Both the position numbers and the translations under genes were made by a program. Positions 45,112 to 53,500 of a stretch of 57,839 bases of DNA are shown here, piece after piece. Origin of the DNA: Woeseiaceae bacterium (GTDB taxonomy: Bacteria; Pseudomonadota; Gammaproteobacteria; Steroidobacterales; Woeseiaceae); NCBI GenBank assembly GCA_021773035.1, contig JAJFKU010000005.1:1-57839 (forward strand), read 5' to 3'. Each line of letters starts with the position of its first letter. The stretch's first letter is position 1. The notes beneath the pieces were generated by a model. That model searched no databases, was not told where the DNA came from, and saw only the letters and a list, made by a program, of their open reading frames with translations.

Positions 45112-45921
45112 TCATTGAATGCTGTAGGTTTTTAGTGTTTCTGACATCCAGCCGGATGCCGCAAGCCGCTGAATCGCAGCGTTGATTTCGGCGAGGCGTT
45201 CCGCGGAAACCGTTTTTTTGCTCACCTGCAGGCGATAGGCTCCTGCCGGAAAGACAAGCGGATGAAACTCGACGCTGTCGGCGACAGCTTTTCGCTTTAC
45301 GAGAGCCGACGCGACATTCACTTCGACGAGGAAGCCGTCGATGGCGCCATCCAGCAGGCGGGCGAGGTTGTCTGCCTCGCTGACCCGAGCTTTTATCTGG
45401 TCGTCGTAGCGTGCAAAGATTGCTTCAGTTGCCTTGTCATAGGTGTCGTCCGTCGTTTTACCGAGGACCAGCCCGCCAAGCAGTATTCCCTCGAGGCTTT
45501 TGCCGGGAAAATTCTTTGCAGCGTTCTTACGCATCAACAGGCCGATAACTTCATCGCGATAGCTCTCGGAGTACCAGGACCATTCAGCACGAGCCTCCTT
45601 GTAGCCAGTCCCGATCGTCACATCGGTAGCACCGTCTTGCAGAGCGACCAGGATATCGCTCCACGACATTTCGGTGAACGTCAGCGAACAGCCGATTTCC
45701 TCGGCGACTCTGCTTACCACGTCGATATCGTATCCGACCGGGTTAACACCGCCCGTTGAATACGAATAGGGCTCATAAGGATCCCAGGCGACGCGGAGTT
45801 CGCAGCCAGAAACGTCCGGCGGCGCGTCTGCAGCACTGCATGACGTTAACATCAGAGCGAAGACCATGAACGGACCAATAAGAACAACCGGTCGTATCGC
45901 CGTTTCCGTTGACGACATCAT
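45112..45921 (-). CDS. Amino-acid-type solute-binding lipoprotein (SBP family 3)
   Basis: A 269-residue lipoprotein: signal with lipobox FALMLTSCS, then LRVAWDPYEPYSYSTGGVNPVGYDIDVVSRVAEEIG, here quoted in part as VGYDIDVVSRVA, typical of family 3 binding proteins. ALQDGATDVTIGTGYKEAR follows. No permease or ATPase gene for it is in the window. It may bind an amino acid or act as a sensor input. It ends 25 bases upstream of the amine oxidase start and begins 12 bases after the TRAP protein gene. Confidence 0.8.
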   Translation of the reverse strand: MMSSTETAIRPVVLIGPFMVFALMLTSCSAADAPPDVSGCELRVAWDPYEPYSYSTGGVNPVGYDIDVVSRVAEEIGCSLTFTEMSWSDILVALQDGATDVTIGTGYKEARAEWSWYSESYRDEVIGLLMRKNAAKNFPGKSLEGILLGGLVLGKTTDDTYDKATEAIFARYDDQIKARVSEADNLARLLDGAIDGFLVEVNVASALVKRKAVADSVEFHPLVFPAGAYRLQVSKKTVSAERLAEINAAIQRLAASGWMSETLKTYSIQ

Positions 45922-45933
45922 CGAAACCCTCCG

Positions 45934-47022
45934 TCAATCCGCACGATTGAGTCGCCGTGCCCGGGTAAATGCTTCCTCGCCAATGTTCGCCCAGCGCATT
46001 GCATTGCGCCGTGCCGCAACGAAGCTGCGATGGATTTTGGCGGTCACCGCGTCCCTGCCCGCCAGATCGGCAACAGCCTCATCCGCCTGCCTGGCGATTG
46101 CCGATAAAACCGCTTCGCCAAGGAATTTCGGCACAACGCCATGTTCGCCAGCCAGGGTATTCATCGCAATCGAGTTTTTTACATTGAATTCAGCCAGGGA
46201 CCGAGTGTACTCCGCCGTTGCCGCATTGCGGAATATCGCCCGGTCACGGTCACTAAAGTCATGCCACACATCGAGGTTCACGCCGAGCGTCAGAGTTCCG
46301 CCGGGCTCGTGAAAACCGGGGTAGTAGTAGTGTTCGGCGACCTCGTGCATGCCGGCGGCCAAATCGTTCCACGGGCCAACCCACTCCGCTGCATCCAGCG
46401 AGCCGTCTTGCAGCGCCTGCCTGATCTCGCCGCCGGCGATGTTGACGGGCAACGCGCCAAGCCGCGACAACGCTTCACCGCCGATGCCCGGCATACGAAT
46501 TTTCAAGCCGTCGAAATCCGCCGGCTCGCGTATTTCGCGGTTGAACCAGCCACCCATCTGCGCGCCGGTACTGGTACACATCAGGGGCTTGATACCCATT
46601 GGGGCGGATAGCTCGTCCCATAACTCCTGCCCGCCTGCGTGCAGAATCCAGCCTGCCATTTCACTGGCCGTCATGCCGAAAGGAATCGCCGTGAAGAAAT
46701 TATAGGCAGGCGATTTGTGCTGCTGATAGTAGTCAGCAGAATGATACAAATCGGCTTTGCCCGCGGCGACAGCATCGAATACCTCGAACGGTCCAACGCA
46801 CTCTCCAGCAGCGTGAACTTCGATGCTGATGCGACCATCCGTAGCGGCCTCTATACTGCGCGCGACACGATCGGCACTCGTTCCGAGGCCGGGAAAGCCG
46901 GCAGGCCAGGAGGTAACCATGGTGAGTTTTCGCTGCGGCGCATACGCCTCAGCACGAACCGGCGACAGGCCTGTGACCAAGCCTCCCAAGCTGGCTGCCC
47001 GAATGAATTTTCGTCTGTCCAT
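45934..47022 (-). CDS. TRAP transporter substrate-binding protein (DctP family)
   Basis: A 362-residue binding protein with a Tat-type signal (MDRRKFIRAASLGGLVTGLSPVRA). The DctP fold is clear: MVTSWPAGFPGLGTSADRVA, YYQQHKSPAYNFFTAIPFGM and EWVGPWNDLAAGMHEVAEHYYYPGFHEPGG (quoted in part: PWNDLAAGMHEVA). This is the subgroup that binds keto acids or mono- or dicarboxylates. ATG 47022 has GGAGAGAG upstream. No DctQ or DctM membrane partner lies in the window. It heads the minus-strand group that runs through the amine oxidase operon. Confidence 0.87.
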   Translation of the reverse strand: MDRRKFIRAASLGGLVTGLSPVRAEAYAPQRKLTMVTSWPAGFPGLGTSADRVARSIEAATDGRISIEVHAAGECVGPFEVFDAVAAGKADLYHSADYYQQHKSPAYNFFTAIPFGMTASEMAGWILHAGGQELWDELSAPMGIKPLMCTSTGAQMGGWFNREIREPADFDGLKIRMPGIGGEALSRLGALPVNIAGGEIRQALQDGSLDAAEWVGPWNDLAAGMHEVAEHYYYPGFHEPGGTLTLGVNLDVWHDFSDRDRAIFRNAATAEYTRSLAEFNVKNSIAMNTLAGEHGVVPKFLGEAVLSAIARQADEAVADLAGRDAVTAKIHRSFVAARRNAMRWANIGEEAFTRARRLNRAD

Positions 47023-47211
47023 GTAAGCTCTCTCCGACGCCTGTAACGGGCAATAGTATTGCAATTTGCGGCGGCAGAGTCCACAAGTATTGAACAAACA
47101 TTCAGCCAAATTATGGCAACGTAAAACGAATCGCAGTTCAGGTGGCCGTTCAGGTCCCCTTCAGCCAGTCTGATACACTATGCACAAGATCCCACTCGAG
47201 GAACTCCCGTC

Positions 47212-47625
47212 ATGATTCGAATACTGATCGTCGCTGCATTCATGGCTTTGGGCGGCTGTACGGCTGGTCAATATTACAATCCACAAGCCGATGAGACGCT
47301 GACAGTTGGTGCCGTTCAAAAGGAGATTCACATCGGTATGGCCGGCGGCCAGGTCGCCGAGGTTCTCGGTTCGCCGAACATCGTGTCGACCGATGAAAAC
47401 CGTAACGAAGTCTGGATTTACGACAAGATATCAACACAATACGTTCGCGCGGACGCCTCCGCGGGAATTCTCGCCATTGGCGGCGGGTCGGACGTTCTTG
47501 CAGGCGCCGGCGCCTCGGGCAGTCAGTCGTCCGGAGCAACCAGCCAACGAACGCTCACCGTTGTGATCAAGTTTGATGAGAACAAACTGGTGCGGGACTT
47601 TGCTTACCATACGTCTCGATTTTGA
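47212..47625 (+). CDS. BamE/SmpA-like lipoprotein
   Basis: A 137-residue lipoprotein (lipobox AFMALGGC). The segment IHIGMAGGQVAEVLGSPNIV...NEVWIYDK resembles the SmpA/OmlA (BamE) fold that pairs IxxGMxxxxVxxxLGxP with a W-x-Y strand. A glycine/alanine-rich stretch (ASAGILAIGGGSDVLAGAGA) interrupts it. It is the first of three consecutive lipoprotein genes on the plus strand. Function is unknown; an envelope scaffold role is likely. Confidence 0.65.
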   Translation: MIRILIVAAFMALGGCTAGQYYNPQADETLTVGAVQKEIHIGMAGGQVAEVLGSPNIVSTDENRNEVWIYDKISTQYVRADASAGILAIGGGSDVLAGAGASGSQSSGATSQRTLTVVIKFDENKLVRDFAYHTSRF

Positions 47626-47643
47626 CCGCTCTCTGATCCTGAA

Positions 47644-48207
47644 ATGAAACGTTCCCGCCTATTTCTCACGCTGGCGACCTGTCTGTCGCTCTGCGCGTGC
47701 GCGACCTTGCCCGAGGACGCATTTCGCCTGACCGAGAGTGCTCTCGAGTTGCGGGAAATGCAGTCGCGGGTTTACGAGGACGTTACTGACGTCGAGATTC
47801 TCTCGGCGTCCTCGGCCGTACTGCAAGATCTGGGGTATGCGATCGACGAGATCGAGAAGGAACTTGGCGTCGTGTCAGCCTCAAAGCGCGCAGATGCCAA
47901 GAATGAGGCAGAGATAGTCGGCAAGATCGCTTTAGACATCGCCGACTGTCTTCTCACTTTCTTGCTAGGCTGCGAAAATCATTCCTACAAGTCATCAAAA
48001 GATGTGCAGGACATAAAGATGACGCTCGTTGTAACGCCCGACCTTGACCACGAACGAACACACCGCGTACGACTGACCATGCAGCGCTTTGTATGGGATC
48101 GCGGCGGCGAATTATACGAACAGGAAACCATCAACGACGCCGCTGTCTACCAGGCATTCTTCGAGAAACTGTCGAGGTCGGTGTTCCTGGAGAAGGAAAA
48201 CATTTGA
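47644..48207 (+). CDS. Lipoprotein, paralogue of the next gene
   Basis: A 187-residue lipoprotein (LTLATCLSLCAC). The block LELREMQSRVYEDV then SAVLQDLGYAIDEIEKELGVVSASK matches the next protein's VELRQMQSRDYETLD and ATLQDLGFVIDKADFELATISATK in order and spacing. This one has an insert with a hydrophobic segment (IALDIADCLLTFLLGC) absent from the other. It lies 18 bases after the first lipoprotein gene. I do not recognise the family and assign no function. Confidence 0.65.
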   Translation: MKRSRLFLTLATCLSLCACATLPEDAFRLTESALELREMQSRVYEDVTDVEILSASSAVLQDLGYAIDEIEKELGVVSASKRADAKNEAEIVGKIALDIADCLLTFLLGCENHSYKSSKDVQDIKMTLVVTPDLDHERTHRVRLTMQRFVWDRGGELYEQETINDAAVYQAFFEKLSRSVFLEKENI

Positions 48208-48614
48208 AGAATGTTGCAATACTTGCAGTCGCCCTGATCGTCGTCGCGGGTTGCGCCGCACCGACCGGCGTTATTACGGCAGGCGGAAGCCAGGTCGAAC
48301 TTCGGCAGATGCAGTCTCGCGACTATGAGACCCTGGATAAACGCGGCACCCTGCGTTCAGTCGTCGCAACTTTGCAGGATCTCGGTTTCGTTATCGACAA
48401 AGCGGATTTCGAGCTGGCGACGATCTCCGCGACGAAAGTACAGAGTTACGAAATCCGGATGACAGTCACGGTGCGGGAGCGCGAACGTGAGCGACTCTCC
48501 GTGCGGGCGAATGCGCGCTTCAATGAAGACCCTATTGAAGACCCCAAAGCGTATCAGGACTTTTTCGCTGCGCTCGACAAGGCAATGTTCCTGACGCTCC
48601 ACCACGTTGACTGA
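48204..48614 (+). CDS. Lipoprotein, short paralogue
   Basis: A 136-residue lipoprotein: LILAVALIVVAGC-like signal, Cys about 17 (KNVAILAVALIVVAGC). The start is TTG at 48204, in TTGA overlapping the stop of the preceding gene, with GGAGAAGG just upstream; the ORF extends upstream only as shadow. It is a shorter copy of the preceding protein, lacking the insert. The pair probably arose by duplication. Function unknown. Confidence 0.65.
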   Translation: MKNVAILAVALIVVAGCAAPTGVITAGGSQVELRQMQSRDYETLDKRGTLRSVVATLQDLGFVIDKADFELATISATKVQSYEIRMTVTVRERERERLSVRANARFNEDPIEDPKAYQDFFAALDKAMFLTLHHVD

Positions 48615-48724
48615 AACCTGCTCTGAAATCGAAACGTAAGCGTTCCGGGCCAGCCTGGCGCCCGGTTACCACCGAACTCTCCCGTCGAACCGCTGCATTG
48701 ATCCGGTAGCTCGTGCAGGGGCGC

Positions 48725-50590
48725 TCAGAACTCTGCCCATTCCTGGTCCGCGCCGTTCGCTACAGCTGCCCGCTTCGGTGCCACGCTGGTATCGGCCTGA
48801 CCAATCGACGACGCATCAGACCAGGGACGATCAGCGGAACGTCTTTCTACCGCGGGGGCTACCCGTACAGCAGAGTCACCATCCACCGTAAAAAACGTCA
48901 TCATATGATTGAGATCGTCGGCTTGCTCACCGAGAGACTCACTCGCGGAGGCGGCCTCTTCGACGAGTGCTGCGTTCTGCTGCGTCAACTCGTCCATTTG
49001 CGTGATGGCCTTGTTCACTTCTTCGATTCCTGCCGATTGTTCCTGGCTCGCTGCAGCAATTTCACCGACGATGTCAGTAACTTTCTTCACACCGTTAACG
49101 ATATCTTCCAGTGTTTCACCGGACTCGTTCACGAGGCGCGAGCCCTCGTCAACCTTTCCGCCACTATCTTCGATAAGGTCTTTAATCTCCTTGGCTGCTG
49201 TTGCACTTCGGCCGGCAAGGTTCCGTACCTCGCTAGCGACTACCGCAAAGCCACGGCCCTGATCACCAGCCCGCGCTGCTTCCACCGACGCGTTGAGTGC
49301 GAGTAGATTGGTCTGAAATGCAATCTCGTCAATTACACCGATAATGTCCGAGATCTTCTTGCTTGAGGCATTGATCGCACGCATCGCCTCTACTGCCTTG
49401 CTAACCACTGCGCCACCTTTCTCAGCCTGCTCCCTGGCGGCCTGCGCCAGCTGATTGGCCTGTCCGGCATTGTCTGCATTCTGCCTCACTGTGCTGGTCA
49501 TCTCTTCCATGCTGGAGGCTGTTTCTTCCAGACTGGAAGCCTGTTCTTCGGTACGCTGACTAAGATCCGTGTTGCCTTGCGCTATTTCATCAGCACCTGT
49601 TTTAACTGAACTCGCGCCCGATGTGATATTACGAACAACGTCGGTCAATTTTTCGATCGTGATACTCGTCGCATCTTTTAGCCTTGCAAAATCGCCCGGA
49701 AAGCTGCCTTCCATCCGTTGCGTTAGATCACCGGTGGACAGGCCTTCCATCACCCGGGAGGTCTCCGCAAGCACAACTTCAATGGTTGTCTGCAGGTCCT
49801 TTTGGGCGCTTATGTCGGTCGCGTACTTGACAACCTTGAAAGGTTTGCCGTTTAGATCCATTATTGGGTTGTAGGAGGCCTGAATCCAGACTTCCTTGCC
49901 GCCCTTGCCAAGCCGTTTGTATTCCTGGGCCTCGTACTCACCGCGATTCAGTTTCTCCCAGAACATTTTGTATTCGGTACTGGCGCCATACTCCGGTTCG
50001 GCGAACATGCTGTGGTGGCGACCCTTCACCTCCGCCAGACTGTAGCCCATGGTAAGAAGAAAGTTCTCGTTAGCGGTAATGATCGTTCCGTCCATGTCGA
50101 ACTCGATCACGGCCTGCGCTTTGCTAATAGCGTCTATCTGACCCGCATAGTTCGCATTTACCAGCTTTTGTTCGGTGACGTCAGTGGCATATTTGACGAC
50201 CTTGAACGGCTTGCCGTTGGAATCCATTATTGGGTTGTAGGAGGCCTGAATCCAGACTTCCTTGCCGCCCTTGCCAAGCCGTTTGTATTCCCGGGCCTCG
50301 TACTCACCGCGATTCAGTTTCTCCCAGAACATTTTGTATTCGGTACTGGCACCATACTCCGGTTCGGCGAACATGCTGTGGTGGCGACCCTCAATCTCCG
50401 GCAGGTTATACCCCATGGCGTGAAGAAAATTTTCGTTGGCGGTAATAATCGTTCCGTCCATGTTGAACTCGATGACGGCTTGTGACTTCGAAATCGCCGC
50501 AACTTGACCAACATAGTCCGCAAGAACATCGTCATTACCAGACGAGTCTGACTTGGAGAAGGCGCCGAATAACTTGGCGAATACACTCAT
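48725..50590 (-). CDS. Soluble MCP with tandem PAS domains and CheR-tether pentapeptide
   Basis: A 621-residue chemoreceptor without membrane helices. Two PAS domains (about 20-140 and 142-262), each followed by a PAC region ([11 protein letters not shown]...[12 protein letters not shown]), resemble Aer-type redox or ligand sensors. Next are a HAMP-like linker (about 280-330) and the MCP signalling domain with its tip [20 protein letters not shown]. The protein ends EWAEF, like the xWxxF tail that recruits CheR/CheB in some receptors. ATG 50590 has GAGGA upstream. It probably acts with chemotaxis genes elsewhere. The PAS copies share a near-identical DNA tract. Confidence 0.9.
   Translation of the reverse strand: MSVFAKLFGAFSKSDSSGNDDVLADYVGQVAAISKSQAVIEFNMDGTIITANENFLHAMGYNLPEIEGRHHSMFAEPEYGASTEYKMFWEKLNRGEYEAREYKRLGKGGKEVWIQASYNPIMDSNGKPFKVVKYATDVTEQKLVNANYAGQIDAISKAQAVIEFDMDGTIITANENFLLTMGYSLAEVKGRHHSMFAEPEYGASTEYKMFWEKLNRGEYEAQEYKRLGKGGKEVWIQASYNPIMDLNGKPFKVVKYATDISAQKDLQTTIEVVLAETSRVMEGLSTGDLTQRMEGSFPGDFARLKDATSITIEKLTDVVRNITSGASSVKTGADEIAQGNTDLSQRTEEQASSLEETASSMEEMTSTVRQNADNAGQANQLAQAAREQAEKGGAVVSKAVEAMRAINASSKKISDIIGVIDEIAFQTNLLALNASVEAARAGDQGRGFAVVASEVRNLAGRSATAAKEIKDLIEDSGGKVDEGSRLVNESGETLEDIVNGVKKVTDIVGEIAAASQEQSAGIEEVNKAITQMDELTQQNAALVEEAASASESLGEQADDLNHMMTFFTVDGDSAVRVAPAVERRSADRPWSDASSIGQADTSVAPKRAAVANGADQEWAEF
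49858..50025 (-). repeat. PAS DNA repeat, copy 2
   Basis: 168-base tract identical to 50224-50391 apart from two bases, while the flanks of the two copies differ at many positions. It lies inside PAS domain 2 of the MCP gene; offset is 366 bases (122 codons). Confidence 0.95.
50224..50391 (-). repeat. PAS DNA repeat, copy 1
   Basis: Partner of 49858-50025 inside PAS domain 1 of the MCP gene. The sharp edges of identity suggest gene conversion rather than an unmodified recent duplication. Confidence 0.95.
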
Positions 50591-50895
50591 TTTTATTCCT
50601 CTCATAAAATCCAATTCGAGGCTTCGAAACAGAACCGGGTATCGATCCAGGTCGGCCTCCCAAGATCGAGTTTCAAAAAGCTCGACTCATAGCATCGGGA
50701 CCTTTCATGTTCACGAGCGCGCTAGGCCCACAGCAGATGGTATCGACGACACTCTTGAAAAATTTAGTTAAACAGAGCAGCTATCGTTACGATTTTCTGT
50801 GCGCGCTGGAAAAAGGGGGATACGGTGTAATCTTTTCCCATATCCGGCAACCCAGGTGAGCCCTGAGCGTATGCAGCCGTTTCATTCAGACAAAA
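50591..50895. other. Intergenic region between MCP and 5S
   Basis: 305 bases without a gene; contains the MCP promoter (not recognised as a sigma-28 site) and a small hairpin tcgag-tttcaaaaag-ctcga. Nothing else supported. Confidence 0.5.
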
Positions 50896-50925
50896 AAAAG
50901 CCGCTACCTTTCGGTAGCGGCTTTT
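50896..50925 (-). terminator. Terminator of the solitary 5S
   Basis: AAAAGCCGCTACC-tttc-GGTAGCGGCTTTT, a 13-bp stem 11 bases downstream of 5S on the minus strand, followed by T-rich sequence. Its stem differs from the terminators of the other two 5S copies. Confidence 0.9.
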
Positions 50926-50936
50926 CGTAACTAAAT

Positions 50937-51052
50937 CCTGACGGTGTCCTACTCTCACATGGGGAGGCCCCACACTACCATCGGCGCTGAACGTTTTCAC
51001 TTCCGAGTTCGAAATGGGATCGGGTGGTTCCCGCTCGCTATTGCCGCCAGGA
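50937..51052 (-). rRNA. rrf: 5S rRNA (solitary)
   Basis: A complete 5S on the minus strand, about 116 bases: 5' CCTGGCGGCAATAGCGAG..., then the conserved CCGATCCCATTTCGAACTCG loop region and ...GGTAGTGTGGGGCCTCC, ending in CCGTCAGG that pairs with the 5' end. No 23S precedes it; instead a REP-like element starts 18 bases upstream. It differs from the right-edge copy at a few positions (GGCC for GGTC in the helix, a T for C near the 3' end). Whether it is transcribed is open. Confidence 0.93.
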
Positions 51053-51070
51053 AAACTGGTTTGGACTAAA

Positions 51071-51139
51071 GGGGTCAGAGCCCTTTTTCAGGCACTCTGG
51101 CTAATCCTTTACTCCGTCGCGAAAAAGGGCTCTGACCCC
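51071..51139. repeat. REP-like long inverted repeat
   Basis: Perfect 19-bp arms, GGGGTCAGAGCCCTTTTTC (51071-51089) and its complement at 51121-51139, around a 31-base loop. The same GGGGTCAGAGC arm occurs at 2618. Such palindromes commonly accompany REP-associated tyrosine transposases in gammaproteobacteria; no transposase gene is in the window. Confidence 0.85.
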
Positions 51140-51232
51140 GTTTCGCGGACAAAATAACAATTTGGATTCTGACGTCCTTGTGTCGCATTACTCATGTCAC
51201 ACACAACACCATTTCAAAGTTCTTTGGCGTTA

Positions 51233-51282
51233 GGGGTCTGGTCTATTCTTCGCAAAGCGAATCAAAAAATAGACCTGACCCC
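51233..51282. repeat. REP-like inverted repeat, variant
   Basis: GGGGTCTGGTCTATT (51233-51247) pairs with AATAGACCTGACCCC (51268-51282), one mismatch. The loop contains a second small hairpin ttcgc-aaa-gcgaa. Same outer GGGGTC...GACCCC ends as the neighbour at 51071. Confidence 0.85.
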
Positions 51283-51361
51283 TTTTGCCAGTTTTGATCT
51301 GAATCTTGCGTAGCGGGTATTGTCTACCATACGATACCTGTTATTCCTGCCTGGGGTGCAG

Positions 51362-52141
51362 ATGAGCCAGACTCGCGACATTCTTAATTCCGTGAAAAAG
51401 TGCCTCCGTGCTCGTGGACTCACGTACCGCGACGTGGCGGATGCACTTGGTATCAGCGAAGCCAGCGTCAAACGTATTTTCTCCGAGCAAACGTTTTCTT
51501 TGCAACGGCTTGAGGAGGTCTGTCGTTTCCTGGATATGAGTTTCTACGATCTTGCTCGCATGATGCGTATCGGCACGGAAGATGAGATCACTCAACTTAC
51601 AATGCCGCAAGAACGCGGGCTAGCGAAAGATCCGCTCGTACTCACCTACTTTTACTTACTGCTAACAGGTCGTACGCCGGCGAAGATCGGGCGAGAATTT
51701 GGTCTCGACGAACAACAGCAGGCGACGATGCTGGCTCGCTTGAGCAAACTAAAACTTGTGGAACTTCTGCCCAAGAACAATGGACGCCTGCTGACTGGGC
51801 GCCGTATCGACTGGCGTCACGATGGGCCGATCAGGAAACTGTATCAGCGGCAGGTTCAACAGGCATTCATGGAATCGGATTTTGACGCTAAAGATGAGGT
51901 GTTTCGTTTTGACACAGGCGAGTTATCTCCGGCTTCGGTGACGGTGCTTGCGAAGAAATTCGAAAAACTGTCACAGGAATTTGATGAGTTTGCAGAACTC
52001 GACATCAGCACTCCGATCGCGAACAAGAAAGCGTACGGACTAATGGTCAGCTTTAGACCGTGGGCCTTCTGGCAGATACTTGAAAGTACCGCCAATGACA
52101 TGGGCCTGAACGCTGATCGCAGCCAGGTGCGTACGCGATGA
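51362..52141 (+). CDS. XRE-family regulator with winged C-terminal region
   Basis: A 259-residue protein. N-terminal XRE helix-turn-helix (RGLTYRDVADALGISEASVKRIF, about 20-42; then FSLQRLEEVCRFLDMSFYDLARMM). The middle holds a second helix-turn-helix (RTPAKIGREFGLDEQQQATMLARLSKLKLVELL, quoted in parts: EFGLDEQQQATMLARL), followed by a helical region ending with ELSPASVTVLAKKFEKL, similar to DUF4423-type. ATG 51362 has GGGGTG upstream; the frame opens at TTG 51320. Its stop overlaps the start of the phospholipase-like gene (ATGA). It probably controls that gene. Confidence 0.78.
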   Translation: MSQTRDILNSVKKCLRARGLTYRDVADALGISEASVKRIFSEQTFSLQRLEEVCRFLDMSFYDLARMMRIGTEDEITQLTMPQERGLAKDPLVLTYFYLLLTGRTPAKIGREFGLDEQQQATMLARLSKLKLVELLPKNNGRLLTGRRIDWRHDGPIRKLYQRQVQQAFMESDFDAKDEVFRFDTGELSPASVTVLAKKFEKLSQEFDEFAELDISTPIANKKAYGLMVSFRPWAFWQILESTANDMGLNADRSQVRTR

Positions 52142-52836
52142 ACACGTTGACCCGCGTGCTGTTTGTTTTGACGCTACTTTCCGGCATAGCCGCTTGTGCG
52201 CCAATGCATACAGTCAAACCGTTGCCGGATTTCGTTGAATCCGCACTTGAGCCCGGCGACAGGATTACAGTGACGACGTATGACGGTGAGACTCACGAAT
52301 TTGTAGTCAAGGAGCTTCGTGGTGACCTTCTTGTCGGCGAAAACGTACAGTTTGCGTTAAAGGACCTTGCCTCGATCAAGAAGCATGCATGGTCCAGGCC
52401 GGACTCACCTTGCGGTGGCGAGAAGGCACTTGGGTGCTCGCTTCCCTTGCTGGTGAGCTTGGTAAGCGATACGCATAGTCACTATAGGAGCAAATTTTAC
52501 GACGCATGTGCACAACACGATTATTGCTACCGGCACGGTTTCGCAAGCTACGGCCTCGACAGAAATACCTGCGATAGGGAATTCTTGCTGGACATGAAGA
52601 ACCTCTGTCCCGCCCCTGCCGCCGGCAAATTGGGTAAGACACTGGAGATTTTCGACGACTCTGTCGACTCACGTCGAACATGTTTGAGCGTTGCTGAAGA
52701 CTATTACGAAGCGGTGCATCAATACGGGGAGGATAAATTTCTGACGGCCAACAGCACCTACTGCGAATACAACGGGCCAGCATCATCTCCCATCAGCGCG
52801 GCGACGACGACACCGACGAGCGTAGAATCCAGATAG
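52138..52836 (+). CDS. Phospholipase A2-like lipoprotein
   Basis: A 232-residue lipoprotein (lipobox SGIAAC, Cys20). After an N-terminal beta-like region (EPGDRITVTTYDGETHEFVV, 40-57, LolA/SH3-like) it shows CGGEKALGCSLP (92-103) and DACAQHDYCYRHG (122-134). CxxHDxCY is the catalytic motif of secreted and prokaryotic phospholipases A2, with His127/Asp128; more Cys residues (145, 156 and others) can form disulfides. It would hydrolyse phospholipid ester bonds at the outer membrane or outside. Translationally coupled to the XRE regulator upstream. Calcium-binding loop residues are not clear. Confidence 0.8.
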   Translation: MNTLTRVLFVLTLLSGIAACAPMHTVKPLPDFVESALEPGDRITVTTYDGETHEFVVKELRGDLLVGENVQFALKDLASIKKHAWSRPDSPCGGEKALGCSLPLLVSLVSDTHSHYRSKFYDACAQHDYCYRHGFASYGLDRNTCDREFLLDMKNLCPAPAAGKLGKTLEIFDDSVDSRRTCLSVAEDYYEAVHQYGEDKFLTANSTYCEYNGPASSPISAATTTPTSVESR

Positions 52837-52948
52837 TCTTGAAATACAGGCAATCACAGTATCGTAATTCGATACGAATTCTAAAGATATTGAAATACGA
52901 TCCCAAAGAAATACTCTGTGTGTGACCTATTTACATGGAGTAAGAACG

Positions 52949-53311
52949 ATGAATTTCAAACCCCCTCTGATTTTACTGGCCCTGAGTTCAATTTCAGGGT
53001 GTACCGCTGCACCATTGCAAAAACCGGCCGCGTCGAATGTTCTGGTGACCCGCAATACTCCGGCGGATGACTGCCGCTTCGTCGGCGAAGTTCTGGGCAG
53101 TCAGGGTAATTTTTGGACCGCTGAATTTACCAGTGATGAAGACCTGATCGCCGGAGCCCGTAACCGCATGCGGGACAGGGCCTATGACCTCGGCGCGAAT
53201 TTTGTCCAGATCGAGCTGGAAAATCAAAGCCACAATACGGCTGACCATTCGACCGGTGGAGTTTACAGTTCGGTCATTCTAGGCAACGCCTACGCCTGCC
53301 CATCACTCTAG
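52949..53311 (+). CDS. DUF4156-like lipoprotein
   Basis: A 120-residue lipoprotein (ILLALSSISGC) with CRFVGEVLGSQGNFWTAEFTSDEDLIAGARNRMRDRAYDLGANFVQIE (quoted in parts: CRFVGEVLGSQGNFW, NRMRDRAYDLGANFV), the pattern of DUF4156 and RcsF-like surface lipoproteins, and a final Cys near the end. ATG 52949 has GGAG ten bases upstream. It follows the phospholipase-like gene by 112 bases that include a small gtatcg/cgatac repeat. Role unknown; DUF4156 relatives are stress-linked. Confidence 0.7.
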   Translation: MNFKPPLILLALSSISGCTAAPLQKPAASNVLVTRNTPADDCRFVGEVLGSQGNFWTAEFTSDEDLIAGARNRMRDRAYDLGANFVQIELENQSHNTADHSTGGVYSSVILGNAYACPSL

Positions 53312-53380
53312 GCAGAAGCCGTGGGATCTCGCTCACGACAAACCCGAACGTCCTCAGGATACGGCGGCATATCCAGAAAA

Positions 53381-53411
53381 AAGGGCCGCACCCTTTCGGG
53401 ATGCGGCCTTT
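53381..53411 (-). terminator. Terminator of the broken 5S
   Basis: AAGGGCCGCACCC-tttc-GGGATGCGGCCTTT; same stem as the right-edge 5S terminator at 57672 apart from one G-T pair. It lies 11 bases beyond the 5S remnant. Confidence 0.8.
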
Positions 53412-53421
53412 CATAAATAAG

Positions 53422-53466
53422 TCCGGGTGGTGTCCTGCTCTCGCACGGGGAAGCCCCACACTACCA
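53422..53466 (-). pseudogene. 5S rRNA remnant (3' third)
   Basis: 45 bases (gtgtcctgctctcgcacggg...ccccacactacca) align with the 3' end of the intact 5S genes at 57714 and 50937 with several changes, then similarity stops at 53466. About two thirds of the gene is missing. It cannot make 5S rRNA. Confidence 0.85.
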
Positions 53467-53500
53467 GATGAAGATCCGATTGAAGAGCACCAGAGATGCG

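Noticed and set aside
48645..48665. Hairpin CCGGGC/GCCCGG between convergent lipoprotein and MCP genes
   Set aside because: Six-base stem without a T-run on either strand; not enough for a terminator call.
50591..50895. Sigma-28 promoter for the MCP gene
   Set aside because: No TAAA...GCCGATAA pair was found in either register.
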